Shown piece after piece: positions 1 to 11,622 of a stretch of 64,000 nt of DNA. The notes below the pieces were generated by a model. That model worked only from the letters and a program-made list of their open reading frames with translations, made no database searches and was not told where the DNA came from. This stretch comes from Theropithecus gelada (taxonomy: Eukaryota; Chordata; Mammalia; Primates; Cercopithecidae): positions 4,937,622 to 5,001,621 of the forward strand of contig NC_037674.1 in the NCBI RefSeq assembly GCF_003255815.1, read 5' to 3'. The translations under genes were made by a program, and so were the position numbers. Every line of letters begins with the position of its first letter. Positions within the stretch are counted from its first letter, which is position 1.

Positions 1-824
1 AGCAGCATGAACATTCAGTACCTTCCGGATCATTCAACTACAGGGAGTTTCAATTAACCCAGCAGGCCCAGTTAGTATTCTCTGAAATCCATTACCACAT
101 TTTTGTCAAAGCCATACTTCCATGGCCTGCTCCCAGCTAATAACTAAATGTGACCAGGCCTATTTCTGAGAGTTATAAAACTCCAGTGATGGCAGACTAT
201 GGCTTCGGGATGGCCTTGCTGAGCCTCTACTAGATTACATAGCAGTGCTTCCATTCTGCCTGCCTTCTGTCTCTCCTTCACGCAGAAACAGACATGCAGT
301 GTGGTCCAAAGTATATCAAAGCCTTTCTGGCGTGCTCCCCATTTTCTCTCATGGAAATGCCCTCAAGTAAAATCCTTGCTCATTTACTCCTGTACTGGTG
401 TCTGCTTCTCAAAATACCCAAATTATTATCCCTAGTTAAGAATTTGGGCAATATGTTGAAAGAGACAATATTCAAAGAAATAAGCAAAGCCACAGTTAAA
501 GAGACTAAACCACTGGCCCTGGAAACAAGGAAGCAGAGCAAGGAGAGTGCTGTTGTATGAATTTGAGGAACTAGGCATAGTGCAGGCAGTAGAACAAGTA
601 ACCTGTTGTTTAGAGGAAGATAAGATGGATAGACAAAACCAGGTGGATCTAGCAGTCTTCTATTCCCAGCAACTCAGCACTTCTCTTGTGTCTGGCCCAC
701 CTGCAATGAAGAAAATATGCTTTTCTCCAAGCAGCTTTTTGTAGGCAGATTCTTCCCAACACCCTCCAGATCGAAAGGGTAGCAGGAAAGAAGGAGGAAG
801 TCAACTTAGGTATTCTGAAAATAG
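1..824. other. No recognised gene or repeat
   Basis: I see no convincing gene, RNA or repeat family here. Short open frames of 88 and 65 codons have no recognisable domain, no strong start context and no splice or poly(A) architecture. The sequence is of ordinary composition. It may hold very old repeat sequence I cannot assign by eye. Confidence 0.4.
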
Positions 825-1300
825 ATAACCCAAGTTCAAATCCCGACTCCACAACTTTCTCAGTATGGACTTGACATTGAGCATTGAGAAGTTAAGAGTT
901 TCTTGGCTGGGCGTGGTGGCTCATGCCTATAATCCCAGCACTTTGGGAGGCCAAGGTGGGTGGATCACCTGAGGTCAGGAGTTCGAGACCAGCCTGGCCA
1001 ATGTGGCGAAACCCCATCTCTACTAAAAATACAAAAAATTAGCCAGGCATGATGGTGCATGCCTGTAATCCCAGCTACTCAAGAGGCTGAGCCAGGACAA
1101 TCGCTTGAACCCAGGAGGCGGACATTGCAGTGAGCTGAGATCGTGCCACTGCACTGCAGCCTGGGCAACATAGTGAGACTCTGTCTCAAAAAAAAAGAAA
1201 AAGGAAAAACAGTTTCTTAACTAGCATATTGTTCTGGGTGATGTTATGAGAATTAGATTATCCTTATCAACTCATCTGCACATTGCCTACTACACAGTAA
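825..1300 (+). repeat. MIR SINE, split by an Alu
   Basis: The left part has the MIR core start (caagttcaaatcccgactcc). The right part, after the inserted Alu, reads like the MIR tail (gatgttatgagaattagatta, then a cctactacacagtaa ending). The two halves join logically once the Alu is removed. MIRs are ancient tRNA-derived SINEs shared across mammals. Confidence 0.55.
905..1210 (+). mobile_element. Alu SINE (AluS/J type), full length
   Basis: A complete left-right Alu dimer in sense orientation starts with ggctgggcgtggtggctcat and ends in an A-rich tail with G interruptions. Target-site duplications AGTTTCTT flank it (897-904 and 1211-1218). It interrupts the MIR around it. Confidence 0.95.
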
Positions 1301-1565
1301 ACTTATGTGATCTATTTTTATCAGAGAAGTCATCTGGAATTCAGAGCTTTTGGCCAGGTCATCTTGCCTTTTTTTGTCTGCTGTCATACCACGAGAAGTG
1401 ACTTTTCTACATTTGATGAGTGTAGGGGTCTAAACATGACAATTAGGGTCACTGTATTCATTGTGTCATCCAAATATAACAGTATTTTAAAATAAGTGAC
1501 TACTGTGTATGTTAAAAATGTCTACTAAGTTTGTAGGCTCATGGATTTCCCCTATTTTTTTTGTC

Positions 1566-1890
1566 TTTTTTTTTTTTTTTTTTTTTTTTTCCTTTTTTTT
1601 TGGGGGGGGGGAAGGAGTTTTGTTCTTGTTGCCCAAGCTGGAATGCAATGGCACAATCTTGGCTCACTGCAATCTTTGCCTCCAGGGTTCAAGTGAGTCT
1701 CCTGCCTCAGCCTCCCAAGTAGCTGGAATTACAGGCATGTGCCACCACACCTAGCTAATTTTTGTATTTAGTAGAGACAGGATTTCACCATGTTGGTCAG
1801 GCTGGTCTTGAACTCCTGACCTCAGATGATCCACCCACCTCGGCTTCCCAAAGTGCTGGGATTACAGGCGTGAGCTACCATGCCTGGCTG
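1566..1890 (-). mobile_element. Alu SINE, full length, antisense
   Basis: The Alu lies on the minus strand, so its tail appears as a long T run from 1566 that passes into a G10 run near 1602. It ends in the reverse of the Alu 5' end (ccaccatgcctggctg). The flanks share TTTTGTC (1559-1565, 1891-1897), a likely target duplication. Confidence 0.92.
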
Positions 1891-2220
1891 TTTTGTCATA
1901 TTTTTCTTTGTATATTCTGAGGCTATGTAATTATGTGGATAAAAATTTAAAATTCCTTTACATTTCTGAGTCATGGATTTTTTTTCATTTTCTCTATTAA
2001 TACCTGTGCCTTAAAATTCACTTTGTCAAATATAAGTAAATTTAGAAAATCTTTCTTTTGGATTTTGTTTAATTTTCAATATTGCTTTTTTATTTCTATT
2101 TATCTTGCTTGCTCTAGGTTAATTTTCACTTCTTACAAATTTATTTTTATTCTTTTTCACAGATTTTTAGTCACTATTTCAGTAATTTTTCAGAAAAACA
2201 TCTAGTTTAGAGAGGCTCAG
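1891..2220 (-). repeat. Probable old L1 fragment (antisense)
   Basis: T-rich sequence resembles reverse-complemented L1 ORF2 in texture (for example ccttaaaattcactttgtca). It is too diverged to place within the L1 consensus by eye. No coding potential remains. Confidence 0.3.
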
Positions 2221-2767
2221 GAGAATACAGAATATTGAGTATAAAGACCTTTGTATCTGATGCACAGATTTTATCACATGGCAATATCAGACAGTCCTAA
2301 GCCTGATCAGTAAACCTATGTCTGCATCTGTAGGAGCACTGAGAGCCAGCTCTGGCGTCATAGTGATTTAGCAGCAGCAAATCATTGCTGTGTCCTCACA
2401 ATATTTACCTTAAACCACTTAATTTTTCTCACTGCAGTCTAATCAAACACATTTTCCCTCTTCACAAAAACTCACACTCACAAAGGAACTGTTTTAACAA
2501 CTGACATTCAGTTTTAAGCTCTGCTTTATTTTACATGCACACACACATGTATCTATTATATATATACACACATTCTCCTGTATTTATATATAGGTAGATA
2601 TATACACACACGTACATATTGAAGTATGTATGTTCCTACACATTGGGTGTGTACATATTTAGATATATATAGATACAGATATCATTTCACCTACGTATGA
2701 TTTTTCAGGAGACTTATGCACACACAAGCATAGACACCATATCTGATATATCTGATTATCACTGCTT
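2221..2767. other. No gene; mixed TA/CA microsatellite
   Basis: There is no recognisable gene. The stretch from about 2535 to 2690 is an interrupted microsatellite of TATA, CACA and TAGA units (acacacacatg, atatatatacacacac, gatatatatagatacagat). The remainder is unassigned AT-rich sequence. Confidence 0.5.
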
Positions 2768-3066
2768 CCCCCCCCCCCCCCCCCGAGATGGGGTCTTGCT
2801 CTGTCACCCAGGCTGGAGTGTGGTGGCTCAATCTTGGCTCACTTCAACCTCTGCCTCCAGAGCTCAAGCAATGCTCCTGCCTCAGTCTCCCAAGTGGCTG
2901 AGATTCCACACGCCTACCAACACACCCAGCTAATTTTTGTATTTTTAGTAGAAATGGGGTTTCACCATGTTGGCCAGGCTGGTCTCGAACTCCTGACCTC
3001 AGGTGATCTGCCCTTCTCAACCTCCCAAAGTGCTGGGATTACAGGTGTGAGCCACCACACCAGGCC
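2768..3066 (-). mobile_element. Alu SINE, antisense, with a C17 tract in place of its tail
   Basis: A near full-length Alu runs antisense from gagatggggtcttgctctg to the reversed 5' end near 3066. On the tail side the expected T run is instead 17 consecutive C (2768-2784). The rest of the element is ordinary. Confidence 0.9.
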
Positions 3067-3269
3067 TATCACTGGTTTTATATACAAATGATATAATATT
3101 ATAAACTTTAGCACACGTATATTTCCTACTTACAATATTTCCAAGGCAGCCCAAGCAAATTTCCTCTTTTTATGTTTACGTTTAAAATCTTGTTTTATAA
3201 TATTCCATTGTATGTCTATGCCATTTTTTAACCAGTTGCCTATTGTTGGATTTGTCTTTTCTAATTTTT

Positions 3270-3393
3270 TCTTTTTTTTTTTTTTTTTGACAGTCTGGCT
3301 CTGTCACACTGGCTAGAGTGCAGTGGCACCATTTCCGCTCATATATATATGTATATATACGTATGTATTATATATGTCTATATATATTATACA

Positions 3394-3426
<33 letters not shown>

Positions 3427-3928
3427 TTTTTGAGATGGAGTCTCGCTCTGTCGCCCAGGCTGGAGTGCAGTGGCACGATCTCAGCTCACTGCAAGCTCCG
3501 CCTCCCGAGTTCACACCATTCTCCCGCCTCAGCCTCCCGAGTAGCTGGGACTACAGGTGCCGCCACCTCGCCCGGCTAATTTTTTGTATTTTTGGTAGAG
3601 ACGGGGTTTCACCGTGTTAGCCAGGATGGTCTCGATCTCCTGACCTCGTGATCCGCCCGTCTCGGCCTCCCAAAGTGCTGGGATTATAGGCGTGAGCCAC
3701 CGCGCCCGGCCCAGGTTAAGGTAATTTTTGTGCCTTAGCCTCCCCAGTTGGGAACACAGGGATGTGCCACCACCCCTGGTTAATTTTTGTATTGTATTTT
3801 TACAATACAAAATACCAACATATTTCGACCATGTTGGCCAGGCTAGTCTGGAACTCCTGACCTCAAGTGAGACCCTTGTCTCGGCCTCCCAACGTGTTGC
3901 AATTACAGATGTGAGCCACTGCACCCCT
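3270..3928 (-). mobile_element. Older Alu, split by a younger Alu
   Basis: The tail side (3270-3339: T run, then a diverged gacagtctggctctgtcac) and the 5' side (3713-3928, ending ccactgcaccc) belong to one diverged antisense Alu. A younger Alu with its microsatellite tail sits between them. The older copy has many substitutions, consistent with AluJ or early AluS age. Confidence 0.8.
3427..3712 (-). mobile_element. AluY-type SINE nested in the older Alu
   Basis: This is a well-preserved antisense Alu with many CpGs (accgcgcccggc end, ctcgcccggctaat). Its A-tail side (3340-3426) has become a TATATG/TG microsatellite, a common fate of Alu tails. Low divergence shows that it inserted much later than its host Alu. 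Confidence 0.9.
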
Positions 3929-4429
3929 TATAATGAAGGCTGAGATTAACATCCTTGTACTTGAAAGATTTTGTATGTATAGAATAAACCTGCAGTCACA
4001 TTTTAAAAAAATAGAATGGCTTGGTCAAGGTGTATGCATATGTGAAGTCATGATTTGGTTATCATCAAATGTTCCTTGATGGAAATTGTACCAATTATAC
4101 TCCTGCAAGCAATGTATGCCTATTCCCCCGACAGAGTGTTTTTAAACATCTGGGTTTTTGACAAATTGGGAGGAAACTGAAATTTCATCAGTTTTAATAA
4201 TTATTATTATTAGTGATGCTTGACAACTTTTCCCCACCTTCAAACTATATGCATTTTGCTTTCTGTGCAAGATTTCTACTTTGTTGATTTAAGTTACTAG
4301 TCTTTTATTAGAAGCCTTTATATATTATGGAAATAAATTCTTATAGTTTGATACTTTTTTAGGGGTGGGGAAGCTGCTCATACCGAATTCATTAGCTCAT
4401 TTTAAACTGGTTACATTTGTAAGGCAGAG

Positions 4430-4650
4430 CAGTTGACGAGAGGTCCCGCTCTGCAGTCTGATGGGCAAGTCTATTAACTGTGTGCCACGGACATGTCTAT
4501 GAGCCTCCCTCAGCTTCAGTGCTCTCAGCTACTACAAGGGGTTAATAGTGCCTACCTCTTGGGATGGTTGGAAGGATTAATTAGGATAAAGCATCTTAGA
4601 ACAGAGCCTGGCACACAGGAGACCCTATGCAGTTATTGCTACAATTATGG
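4430..4650 (+). repeat. MIR SINE
   Basis: The MIR tail signature is clear: taatagtgcctacctcttggg, then ggattaattaggataaagc, then agagcctggcacacagg. The 5' part is more diverged. Confidence 0.75.
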
Positions 4651-5214
4651 TCAAACTTTTAAGAGTTTTATAGACTATGTCATTGTAAGACATTCTTGAC
4701 TCCAAGACTTTAAAATATAAAGGAAATCCTTTTCTGGTTTTGTATTTGTTTGAAATTTTGATGTAAGTGGAATTTATACTGCTGTTAAAGTATGCTATTT
4801 GGAGCCCATATATTAGTTTTCTAAATGACTCCTGAATTCACCCAGCAACTTTTATTGAATAATCCTTTTATCTTTATCATAAACCCAATACATATGTCTG
4901 TTTATGAACCTTTTTAGTATATATTTTTTTTATCAATTCAAGTCCCACTACCTGCTCTTCATATTGCTGGCAATATGACACTGTTTGAAGACCTGGTAAA
5001 GTTCATTGACCGGATGCTTTTCAATTCTAAAATATTCTGGTCCTACTGGCTTTTTCCCCACAACATATCAACTTTCATAATAGATTTTGTTTAAAGAACT
5101 AGTTTGTACTTGTGTTATGAGATACACATACACACACACACACACACACACGTTTTCATTTACAGTTATTGGCTCATAACTCCCATAGCCCTTGTTACAG
5201 TCTTTTAAAAAAAA
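4651..5214. other. No gene; (CA)n microsatellite near the end
   Basis: Nothing gene-like is visible. A clean AC dinucleotide run of about 28 bp lies at 5124-5151. The rest is AT-rich unassigned sequence. Confidence 0.5.
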
Positions 5215-5890
5215 ATAATACTGGGTGTTAGGCTTCAGGAGCAGGACTTAGGAAACAGAATCTCTCTACCTTCTCCTGACCTCCTTTCAGCCACCTCAAG
5301 GCAGGACTCTAATCTCACCCAGCCTTTCTGAGGTGGATCAGAAGATCCTCATTCCATAAAGGGCCATACCCCCCCAAACCCCGGGGGAAGGAATGCGGAT
5401 GTTATGAAGCTGCCACAAAAACCCCAGAGCACTGGGCTCAAAAGGCTTCTGGATAGCTGAGCACCTAGAGCTTCCTGGAGGGTGGCACTCCAGGAGGGCA
5501 CGGGAGCTCCGCCCCATTCTCCCATAGCCTCCTCAAATGCATCTCTTCATCTGCATCCTTTGTAATAAATCAGTAAACATGTTTCACTGAGTTCTGTGAG
5601 CTGCTCCAGCAAATTAATCAAATCCAAAGAGTGGGTTGTGGGAACGCCAACTTGAAGCCCACTGGTCAGAAGTTCCAGAGGCCTGGACTTGTGACTGGTG
5701 TCTAGGGAGTGGGAGGAGTCTTGGGGCCGGCTGGCCGCCCCCCCGTGGGATCTGACACTATCTTCAGGTAGACAGCCTTGGAATTAAACTGGAGGATTCC
5801 CAGCTGGTGTCTGCTGCTTGGTGTGTGTGAAATGCCCCCACACATGTAGTTACCGACGTTTTCTGCGTTCGTGATTGTTGTGGTTGAGAA
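5215..5890 (+). mobile_element. Solo LTR, ERVL-like
   Basis: The layout is that of an LTR: a GC-richer U3 part, a poly(A) signal (aataaatcagtaaac, near 5563), then an R/U5-like part with tgagttctgtgagctgctcc and a gggatctgacactatcttcagg segment. This style is known from ERVL-class LTRs (LTR33/MLT2-like), but I cannot fix the family. No internal retroviral sequence adjoins it. Confidence 0.6.
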
Positions 5891-7140
5891 TAGAGGAAGG
5901 ACACAGTTATAATAAGACTTTTCCCTAAGCAGTACTTTATTAGAAATTTGGTAAATTCATTAAAAAATTGACACATTGGTAATGTTAAAGTTCCCTATCA
6001 AATTATATATTATTTTCATTTGCTTAAGTATTTATGGTTTCCTGAAGACACTTAACACATTTTTAAATTTATTCCATTTTTATTTATTCCTAAATTTAAA
6101 GTACATGGTTCCTGTGTAGTTTATTGTTGTGATAACAAAAATAGGTGTTTTATTACATTTTCTATAATATGAAACTTATCCACATTATTCTCCTAGAATT
6201 TTACTGATTTTTATTTTTTGAAGTTTTACAGAAATTTTCAGATTTTCAACATACAACATCTCAGATGAATTTAAATCCTTCTTTGAAGGATGTATCATTT
6301 ATATGTCTCATTATTTGGCCTTGTATACAATTGCATTGATTGATACATCAAAATAATGACTAACAGTGAAGAAAGGAGAGAAAAATCTAATTGTTTTTGC
6401 TTGATCAAAAGAGATGATTATAGGATTATCTTTTTGACTGATTAAAGAAATACAATGCTGAAGTATTTTTATTCTAATATTTTCTTTACATTTTGCATCA
6501 TTATTCATAAATTTGATCATTAGTTTGCATGTATTTGTGAATGGGTGTTTGTGTGTGTTCACTATCTTCATTACATTCCGATATAAAATTCTGTGTCATT
6601 CATAATTAAACATGTCAGTGACCCTTCCATTTTAAACTTCTGGATTGTGTTACATAGCACTTTAATGATTTGTTCTTTAAAGGTTTTATGAGAATCCCTA
6701 TTTAAATTGTGATAATCATTTTAATTTTATGTTAACTAGGTTACATTGTCATGTTTTGTAGCCAATGTTTGATAAATGATAAATGCCTAGAAAATTATCA
6801 ATTTCAGTTTTGCAATTAACCTACATCTGGTTGAGTGATTTCTTATGTTTGTTTAATAGAATATCTGTTGTGAAATCCTCCTACTGAATGTAAGTGTGTA
6901 TGTGATTTTGTTTTTATTTTTTCTCATTTTCCTCATCAGTTTAGTGGTTTATTTTATGAATTGTTTTCAAAGTCTCAGCCTTTATATTTAATATTTTAAT
7001 TTTCCTATGTTAATTTTTGATTTCCTTTCATTGGTTATATGTTTTTGTGTGTTCATTTCTCAAAAATTTAGATTTGGTAATATACATATATAAATATATT
7101 TATGCCTTAAATAGCTGTATTATATACACTAAAGCAAATT
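5891..7140. other. AT-rich, no gene; possible old L1 debris
   Basis: A long AT-rich stretch with no recognisable gene. The part from about 6580 to 7100 has the T-rich texture of antisense L1 ORF2, but I cannot align it with confidence. Open frames here are short and random-looking. Confidence 0.35.
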
Positions 7141-7156
7141 GATCACAAATTTATTT

Positions 7157-7398
7157 ATTTTTATTTTTTATTTGAGACAGAGTCTCACTCTGTCGCCCAG
7201 GCTGGAGTGCAGTGGCGCAATCTCGGCTCACTGCAAGCTCCACCTCTCGGGTTCACACCATTCTCCTGCCTCAGCCTCCTGAGTAACTGGGACTACAGGT
7301 GCCCGCCACCACGCCCAGCTAATTTTTTGTTTTTGTACTTTTTAGTACAGACAGGGTGTCACCATGTTAGCCAAGATGGTCTTGATCTCCTGACCTCG
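7157..7398 (-). mobile_element. 5'-truncated Alu, antisense, with clear target duplication
   Basis: The antisense Alu stops abruptly after tcctgacctc, so the copy lacks the first ~45 bases of a normal Alu. GATCACAAATTTATTT occurs on both sides (7141-7156 and 7399-7414), proving a retroposition boundary. This is a standard 5'-truncated insertion. Confidence 0.92.
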
Positions 7399-7534
7399 GA
7401 TCACAAATTTATTTTTATTGGGAGAGATATGAAGTTGCTTATATGATTATTTCCTTTGATATATTAAGAAAAAATATTTTTTCATATTGTACCATCTTTG
7501 TTTTCCTGGAATATAATCCACTACTTCCTGATGT

Positions 7535-7828
7535 CTTTTTTTTTTTGAGATGGAGTCTCGCTCTGTCGCCCAGGCTGGAGTGCAGTGGTCGGATCTCGGC
7601 TCACTGCAAGCTCCGCCTCCTGGGTTCACGCCATTCTCCTGCCTCAGCCTCCCGAGTAGCTGGGACTACAGGCGCCCACCACCTCGCCCGGCTAGTTTTT
7701 TGTATTTTTTAGTAGAGACAGCGTTTCATCGGGTTAGCCAGGATGGTCTCGATCTCCTGACCTCGTGATCTGCCCGTCTTGACCTCCCAAAGTGCTGGGA
7801 TTACAAACTTGGGCCACTGCGCCCGGCC
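7535..7828 (-). mobile_element. AluY-type SINE, antisense
   Basis: A full-length Alu with the variants ggtcggatctcggctc and ccacctcgcccggctagttt. These match the Old World monkey AluY branch more than human AluS. A short duplication ATGTCTT flanks it. Confidence 0.92.
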
Positions 7829-7942
7829 AATGTCTTATTTTTTAACTGTGCTATTCTTTCACTAATATTTCATTTCCTATTTTTTGCATCAATATTCATA
7901 AATGAGACATATCTCTAGTTATTTTTGTATTACACTATGTTG

Positions 7943-8549
7943 GTACTATGGTTTGAATGTGTTCTCCCAAGAGCATGTGTTGGAAACTTAATCCCCAATA
8001 TAACAGTGTTGGAAGGTAAGCCCTAATGGGAAATGCTGAGGAAATGAGAGCTCCACCCTCATGAATGGATTACTACCAATTATTAAAGGGCTGGAAGTTT
8101 TGAGTTCAGGCTCTTGCTCCCTCTCCCTCTGACGCTCATTGCCCTTTTGCCATGGGACAGTGCAACAAGAAGGCCTTCTCCAGACATTGGCCCCTCAATC
8201 TTAGATTTCCCAGCCTCCATAACAATGAGCCAATAAACTTCTGTTTATCGTAAACTACCCAGTCTCAGGCACAGAGGGGCCCCAATTTATGATGGTTCGA
8301 CATATGATTACTCAACTTCATGACAGGTGTATCAGGACGTAACCCCAGTGTAATTCAGTGAGCATCTGGACTTAACAATGGTTTGACTTATGATTTTTTG
8401 TCTTTATAATGGGTTTATAGGGACATTAAATGCATTTTCAACTATGATATTTTCTATTTATGGCGGGTTTCTTGGGACACAGCCCCACCATAAGTCAAGG
8501 GGCATGTGTATTCTGTTATAGCAGCACAAAATGAACTAGAACTGGCCCC
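7943..8549 (+). mobile_element. MaLR LTR (MLT1/MST type), interrupted
   Basis: The LTR starts with ctatggtttgaatgtgttctc, has an aataaa-type signal (ccaataaacttctg) and ends with ctgttatagcagcacaaaatg. This is the recognised layout of the ERVL-MaLR LTRs. A foreign block of about 240 bp (8270-8507) splits it near its 3' end. Confidence 0.8.
8270..8507. mobile_element. Insertion inside the MaLR LTR, probable non-autonomous DNA transposon
   Basis: This block separates two halves of the MaLR LTR that would otherwise be continuous. Its ends look like imperfect inverted repeats: ggggccccaatttatgatgg on the left, against ccaccataagtcaaggggc on the right. The family is not identified. Confidence 0.45.
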
Positions 8550-10647
8550 CATGTTATATACCATTCATAAGTTATGTAGGTACACCTTTATTTTGTTTGA
8601 TGAAATAGTGCTTCTCAGTCTGTTTGTGTTGCTATGAAGAAATGCCTGAGGATGAGTAATTTATTTAAAATAGAGGTTTCTTTGGCTCATGGTTCTGGAG
8701 ACTGTACAAGAAGCATGGCCCCAACACCTGCTTCTGGTGAGAACTTGGGGCAACTTCCACCCATGCCAGAAAGGGAAGGGGAGTAGGCATCGCATGGCAA
8801 GAGAGAAACTGAGATAGAAGAGGAGGAAATGACAAGGTCTTTTCAACAACCAGTTCTCTAGAGAACTCAGAGTAAGAACTCACTCATCCCTGCAAGAATG
8901 GCACCAAGCCATTCATGAGGGATCCACCCCAATATTCCCAACACCTCCCACCAGGCCCCACCTCCAACACTGGTTATCAAATTTCAATATGAGACTCAGT
9001 GGGGCCAAAGACACCATATCCAAACCACGGCATTCTGCCCCTGGCCCCCTAAGACTCATGTTCTTCTCACACTGCCAGATAAAATCATCCTATCAACAAA
9101 GTCTTAACTTGGTCCAGCATCAACTCAAAAGTCCAAAGTCCAAAGTCTCATCTGAGACTCCAGGCAAGTTCTTTACAGCTGTGAACCTGTAAAATAAAAA
9201 ACAAGATATTTACTTCCAAGATACAAATGTGATACAGGCATTGGTTAGACATTCCCATTCCAAAAGGGAGAAATCAGCCTAAAGAAAGAGGTAATACTCC
9301 CCATATTAAGTCTAGAACTCAGAAGGGCAGATACAAAAACTCAAAGCCCCAAAATATTCTCCTTTGACTCCATGTCCCACATCCTGGGCACAACAGTATG
9401 AGGTGTGGGCTCTCAAGGCCTTGGGCAGCGCTGTCCCCATGGCGTTGCTGTATGAAGCCCATGTGGCTCTTATCATGTGTTGGAGTCCAGTGCTTGTGGC
9501 TTTTCCATGCTGAGAGTGCATGCGCTGGTGACTCTAGAATTCTGGGGTCTGGAGGATGGCAACCCTACTCCCACAGCTCCACTAGGCGGTGCGTGGTGGA
9601 GACACTTCGTGGGGGCTCCAACCCACAAAGAGCCTCAGTCAGTCTCATACTGTGTGCCTGCAGTCTTAGCACCGCATGGAAGCCCCAAACATTACAGCTT
9701 GCACCCTCTGAAGCAGTGGTCTAAGCAGTAGCTTGAGCCCTTTGAGCTTTAGCTGTGGTCCGAGCAGCCAGGATGTGGGAAGCAGCTTCCCAAGACTGCA
9801 CAGGGCAGCAGCACCCTGGGCCTGGCCCAGAAGCCATCTGTCCTTCTAGGCCTGTGGACCTGTAATGGGAGGAGTAAACTCAAAGATTCTGAAATGCCTT
9901 TGGACTTTTTTCACACTGTTCTATTACCAAGTGGCTCTCTTTTTTTTTTTATCTGTGCTAATCTTTCTAGCAAGTGGTTGTTCAGCTGTCCTCCTCAGAT
10001 TTCCTCTCCTGAAAAATGCTCTTTCCTTCTCTTTCTCATGGCCAGGCTTGAGTTTTCCAAATTTTTATGCTCTGTATCCCTTTTAACCATAAGTTCCAAC
10101 TTTAAGTCCTTCCTTTGCTCCCATATCTGACTGTCGACTGTTGGATGCAGCCATACCACTTGTTGAATGCTCTGCTGCTTAGAAATTTCTTCTGCCAGAT
10201 ACTTTAGGCCATCACTCTTAAGTTCAGGTTTCCACAAAGTGCTAGAGTGTATTCATAATGCAGCCAAAGTATTTGCTAGGGTATAACTTTGCTTCAGTTC
10301 CCAGTAAGTTCCTCATTTCCATCGGAGACCTCCTCAGCATGTCCTTTACTGTCGGTATTTCTATCAGCATTTTTGGTCACAACCAGTCTCTAGGAAGTTC
10401 CAGGAGTTCCCTTCCTATCTTCTTCTGAGCCCTCTAGACTCTTCCAGCCTATGCTCATTACCCAGTTCCAAAGCTGCTTCCAAATTTTTAGGTATTTTTA
10501 TAGCAACGTTCCACTCCTCAGCACCAATTTTCTGGTCTTAGTCCATTTTTGCTTCTATAAAGGAATATATGAAACTGAACAATATAGTTTTCAAAAGCAG
10601 CTTATTTGGCTTATGGTTCTGGAGTCTGTAAAAGAATAATGGCTCCA

Positions 10648-10926
10648 GCCGGGTGTGGTGGCTCATGCCTGTAATCTCAGCACTTTTGGAGGCCCAGTCG
10701 GGTGGATCACCTGAGGTCAGGAGTTCGAGACCAGCCTGACCAACGTGGTGAAACCCTGTCTCTACTAAAAATACAAAAATTATCTGGGCGTGGTGGTGGG
10801 CACCTGTAATCCCAGCTACTTGGAAGGCTGAGGCAGGAGAATCGCATGAACCCGAGGCAGAGGTTCCTGTGAGCCAAGAGTGCGGTTTTGTACTCTAGCC
10901 TGGGAAACAAGAGCAAAAATCCATCT
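10648..10926 (+). mobile_element. Alu SINE inside the right MaLR LTR
   Basis: A sense Alu from gccgggtgtggtggctcatg to gggaaacaagagcaaaaatcc. Its tail has become a CA repeat (10927-10953). Confidence 0.9.
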
Positions 10927-11127
10927 CACACACACACACACACACACACACAAAGCATGGCACCACAAACAAGAGCAAAAATCCATCACACACACACACA
11001 CACAAAAGCATGGCACCAATATCTGCTTCTGGTGAGGGCCCTCAGGAAGCTTCCACTCATGACGAAAGAGGAATAGAAGACATCACATCATGAAAGAGGA
11101 GGCAAAGGAGTTGCCAGGCTGTTTTCC

Positions 11128-11421
11128 TATTTTTTTAGAGACAGGGTCTCACTCTGCAGCCCAGGCTGGAGTGCAGTGGTACAATCATAGCTCACTGCAG
11201 CTGCAACCTCCTGGGCTCAATCAATCCTCCCTCCTCAACATCCTGATTAACTAGCACTACAAGCATGCACCACCATGTCTGGTTCATTGTTTCTATTTTT
11301 TTGTAGAGATGGGGTCTCACTATGTTGGTCCAGGCTGGTCCAAACTCCTGGTCTCAAGCAATCCTTATGCCTCTGTCTCCCAGAGTGTTAGGATTACAGG
11401 CATGAGCCACTGTGCCCAGCC
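11128..11421 (-). mobile_element. Older Alu inside the right MaLR LTR, antisense
   Basis: A diverged antisense Alu (agagacagggtctcactctgc to cactgtgcccagcct). Its many substitutions suggest AluJ age. Confidence 0.88.
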
Positions 11422-11622
11422 TAGGCTCGTCTCAACAACCAGTTCTAACGGGAGTTCAGAGAATTCACTCACTTCTGAGAGAACAGCAGCAAAAGCCATT
11501 CATGAAGGATCTGCTCCCATTACTCACACACCTCCTGCCAGGCCCCACCTCCAACACTGTGGATCAAATTTCAGCACGAGACTTGGTGGGCTCAACAAAC
11601 CATATCCAAACCATAGCAGTTC

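Larger units (their letters stand above)
3067..4370 (-). mobile_element. Old L1 3' region, antisense, broken by Alus
   Basis: Segments 3067-3264 and 3929-4370 read as reverse-complemented L1 ORF2/3'UTR (for example ttccattgtatgtctatgccat, and atggcttggtcaaggtgtatg). They are separated by the nested Alus at 3270-3928. Stop codons are frequent, so it is inactive. Confidence 0.55.
8615..11622 (-). mobile_element. MaLR retrotransposon with both LTRs, antisense
   Basis: Two related antisense LTRs (8615-9030 and 10536-11622) flank an internal region (9031-10535). The internal region has the characteristic antisense THE1/MST-type internal sequence (for example cattctgcccctggcccc, and tccaaagtctcatctgagac). 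Both LTRs start with a (c)agtctgtt/(t)agtccattt block and end with ccatatccaaacca. The right LTR is enlarged by two Alus. MaLR elements are non-autonomous ERVL relatives, and no protein is encoded here. Confidence 0.85.

Noticed and set aside
3529..3924. 131-codon minus-strand frame
   Set aside because: It is a translation of nested Alu sequence, with the familiar Alu-derived peptide. Not a gene.
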